Below are positions 31,801-33,063 of a stretch of 33,063 nt of DNA, one piece after another (positions within the stretch are counted from its first letter, which is position 1; each line of letters starts with the position of its first letter). The notes under the pieces are model-generated. The model ran no database searches and was not told the origin of the DNA. It saw only the letters and a program-made list of their open reading frames with translations. Origin of the DNA: Intoshia linei (Eukaryota; Orthonectida; Rhopaluridae); NCBI GenBank assembly GCA_001642005.1, contig LWCA01000297.1:1-33063 (forward strand). Reading direction: 5' to 3'. The translations under genes and the position numbers were made by a program.

Positions 31801-32231
31801 TTTTCAATTTACCAATTTGTCAATTTACTTTGCATCCATTATAAATGACATCACTATTTTTCTCAAATCTGTGTTCCTTAATTCGAGCATTTTCAAGCAT
31901 ATCTATTCCATCAAACCAAACTCTATCCAAACACCCAGTAAAATTTTTATACGATAAAAGTTTTTTAAAAGAGGAACCACTTTTATAAGGATTGATGGCT
32001 CCAATACTAATCTAATGTATATATTATCATATTATCATATACGCTTTATTACAATTTTATCCAAATTCAGTTTCTCAAAGGACCCTGAAACAAAGACGTG
32101 ATCATGAAACGCATCCATTGTAATGTTAATGAATCTTTTGTTTCGTATCATTTTAAAATCGTGCCATTTTCCATCATCCAAAAGTGATCCAATTTTAAAA
32201 GTTCCGTGAGAGAGGTTATGTTTATCAATTC
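25841..32231 (-). CDS. Nrx-IV: Neurexin-IV / contactin-associated protein (CASPR), 5' partial
   Basis: Seventeen exons, in order: 32231-32053, 32011-31829, 31777-31622, 31583-31517, 31418-31254, 30801-30675, 30634-30528, 30188-30063, 30022-29813, 29772-29464, 29426-28785, 28745-28563, 26748-26570, 26532-26436, 26397-26278, 26235-26071 and 26025-25841. They read through in frame for 1065 aa. Domains: end of LamG1 (1-120), LamG2 (121-290), EGF ([14 protein letters not shown]), fibrinogen-like module (SCDEV to [17 protein letters not shown]), LamG3, EGF ([15 protein letters not shown]), LamG4, one membrane helix near 1005-1028 and a 39-residue tail. The tail has [13 protein letters not shown], like the band-4.1-binding site, and ends in EFFM, a likely PDZ ligand. 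Family members organise septate or paranodal junctions. The discoidin domain and signal peptide should lie upstream, outside what I can see. Confidence 0.93.
27141..27676. mobile_element. Foldback-family copy interrupted by extra sequence
   Basis: The left tip TTTAACCCAACCGTTTTTAC (about 27143) and right tip GGTCGGATTTGAGTAGACAC (about 27655-27674) bracket a region of TTAGGGTT units (27415-27640). About 230 bp of unrelated AT-rich sequence follows the left tip, suggesting a later insertion into the element. Confidence 0.65.
27960..28091 (+). pseudogene. Possible hAT-type transposase remnant
   Basis: A short frame reads [20 protein letters not shown] then ILCHDQ and a stop. The phrase resembles the segment shortly before the dimerisation domain of hAT transposases of the zinc-finger MYM 1-like kind, where a Leu-Asn-Glu-Leu run is followed by ILYSD or similar. 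The match is short and made from memory, so it is only a hint. Confidence 0.25.
28280..28395. repeat. Foldback-family internal fragment
   Basis: Three degenerate 30-bp units (AATCCTTAAGGGTAAAATCC, then AAACCTAAAATGAAAAATCC and a third) without terminal arms. Confidence 0.55.
30802..31253 (-). other. CASPR intron 5
   Basis: 452 nt splitting LamG2. It holds an open frame of 66 codons (31094-30894) with a hydrophobic stretch, but there is no homology or splice support. A TCGATCGAT-type inverted pair (about 31073-31111) is the only other feature. Confidence 0.5.
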
Positions 32232-33063
32232 CTAAAATAAATATATTGGCTATGACATTTAGAGTATAAAAATTTCACCAAGTGGGTCTTTTACACTTTA
32301 AGTAACTATAGGTTAGTAAAAATTTACCGTTAGGTCATTTTTTAAAGTGGACTAAAATAAAAAACGTTTGGGATATACTCATGTAGAGGTATGAAAATCA
32401 AAATCCTTAGTTATATGATCTGCTTCGTTTGTCTGTATGTGTGTGTTATCGTTTATTTCAATAACTACCCTCTTAAAATTTTATATAATCCAAATTTCTA
32501 TAACAGTTTTTTCCGGGGTGAAAGTAAAATTAATTTCAATCTCCCAATCTCACATCTTACTGGTCAAAAAGCACAATTATCTTTTTTTTTTAAAATTAAA
32601 CTAGTTCGAGAATTTAAGAAAATATACACTCTGATACGGATTTTAAAATCATAAATATTATTATAAAGTTAAAAAAAATATATCTTCAGGGGTAAAACCA
32701 CCAAATTACCTTTTTTTTTAAATGAAAACAGTCCTAAAATTTAAAAAAATACAGGTGGTACAGTTGTATTCTGTTAACACACAAAAAATTTCAATCTAAA
32801 TACGTGTAATAATAAGTGTAGTAATAATATCAATACAAAATTTCAACCCGAGTAATCTACGCATTCCCGGTGAAAAATTAGTTTTTATATATTTTCAACT
32901 ACTATTTTTCAAATGTTTCGATTAAAATAAAAATTGAAAATGTATAAAAATAGCTATAAAGATGCGCAAAATTATAGTCTAGCGAATCATGAACGCCGTA
33001 TAAATTATTAAAAACCGATTCCAATGAGAAAACTGAATAAATATAAAAAAAATATAAATTGAA
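32232..33063 (-). repeat. CASPR 5' intron, dispersed-family copy in reverse orientation
   Basis: The intron upstream of the first visible CASPR exon runs off the window. From about 32390 to 32945 it is a reverse copy of the dispersed family: CACCAAATTACCTTTTTTTT, GTTAACACACAAAAAATTTC, ATCTACGCATTCCCGGTGAA, TTTCAAATGTTTCGATTAAA. No discoidin-domain exon can be read here. Confidence 0.6.

Overview
The window is animal nuclear DNA. It is very AT-rich (roughly a quarter G+C by eye) and every protein gene is split by GT-AG introns, so the long open reading frames are only pieces of genes. I joined exons by hand using splice motifs, reading phase and family similarity. This gave seven multi-exon genes. 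Every junction used below keeps the reading frame. No tool was run, so exon edges are predictions.

Layout: 1-557 decayed transposon-related coding remnant; 558-3232 AT-rich spacer with a degenerate tandem array; 3233-5067 (+) secreted frizzled-related protein (sFRP); 5094-10853 (-) SF3B1, the largest U2 snRNP SF3b subunit; 11173-14695 (-) somatomedin-B/thrombospondin-1 secreted protein (SBSPON-like); 15581-20433 (+) a Lys/Asn-rich coiled-coil protein I do not recognise; 20721-24375 (-) uracil-DNA glycosylase (UNG); 25138-25827 (+) myosin essential light chain; 25841 to beyond 32231 (-) a neurexin-IV/CASPR cell-adhesion protein, whose 5' exons (discoidin domain and start of LamG1) lie off the right edge or in unread sequence. 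The genes do not form a pathway. They are housekeeping (SF3B1, UNG), cytoskeletal (light chain), Wnt modulation (sFRP) and septate-junction/axo-glial adhesion (CASPR) genes packed close together.

Two features stand out. First, introns are bimodal. Many are only 36-52 nt (36, 37, 38, 39, 40 nt recur in four unrelated genes), while the long ones (above about 250 nt) mostly carry identifiable repeat elements. Second, two convergent gene pairs end 26 and 13 nt apart, so their 3' ends almost certainly overlap as antisense transcripts.

Repeats include a foldback MITE-like family with TTAGGG-resembling internal 30-bp units, hAT-like non-autonomous elements with 8-bp target-site duplications, a 426-bp inverted-repeat element, and a roughly 650-bp dispersed family present in both orientations.

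Organism: sFRP, UNG, SBSPON-like and CASPR together argue against a holometabolous insect (flies lack sFRP and UNG). Very short introns, low GC and tight packing suggest a compact-genome invertebrate, possibly a reduced spiralian such as an orthonectid or dicyemid. This is inference and is not shown by the sequence alone.
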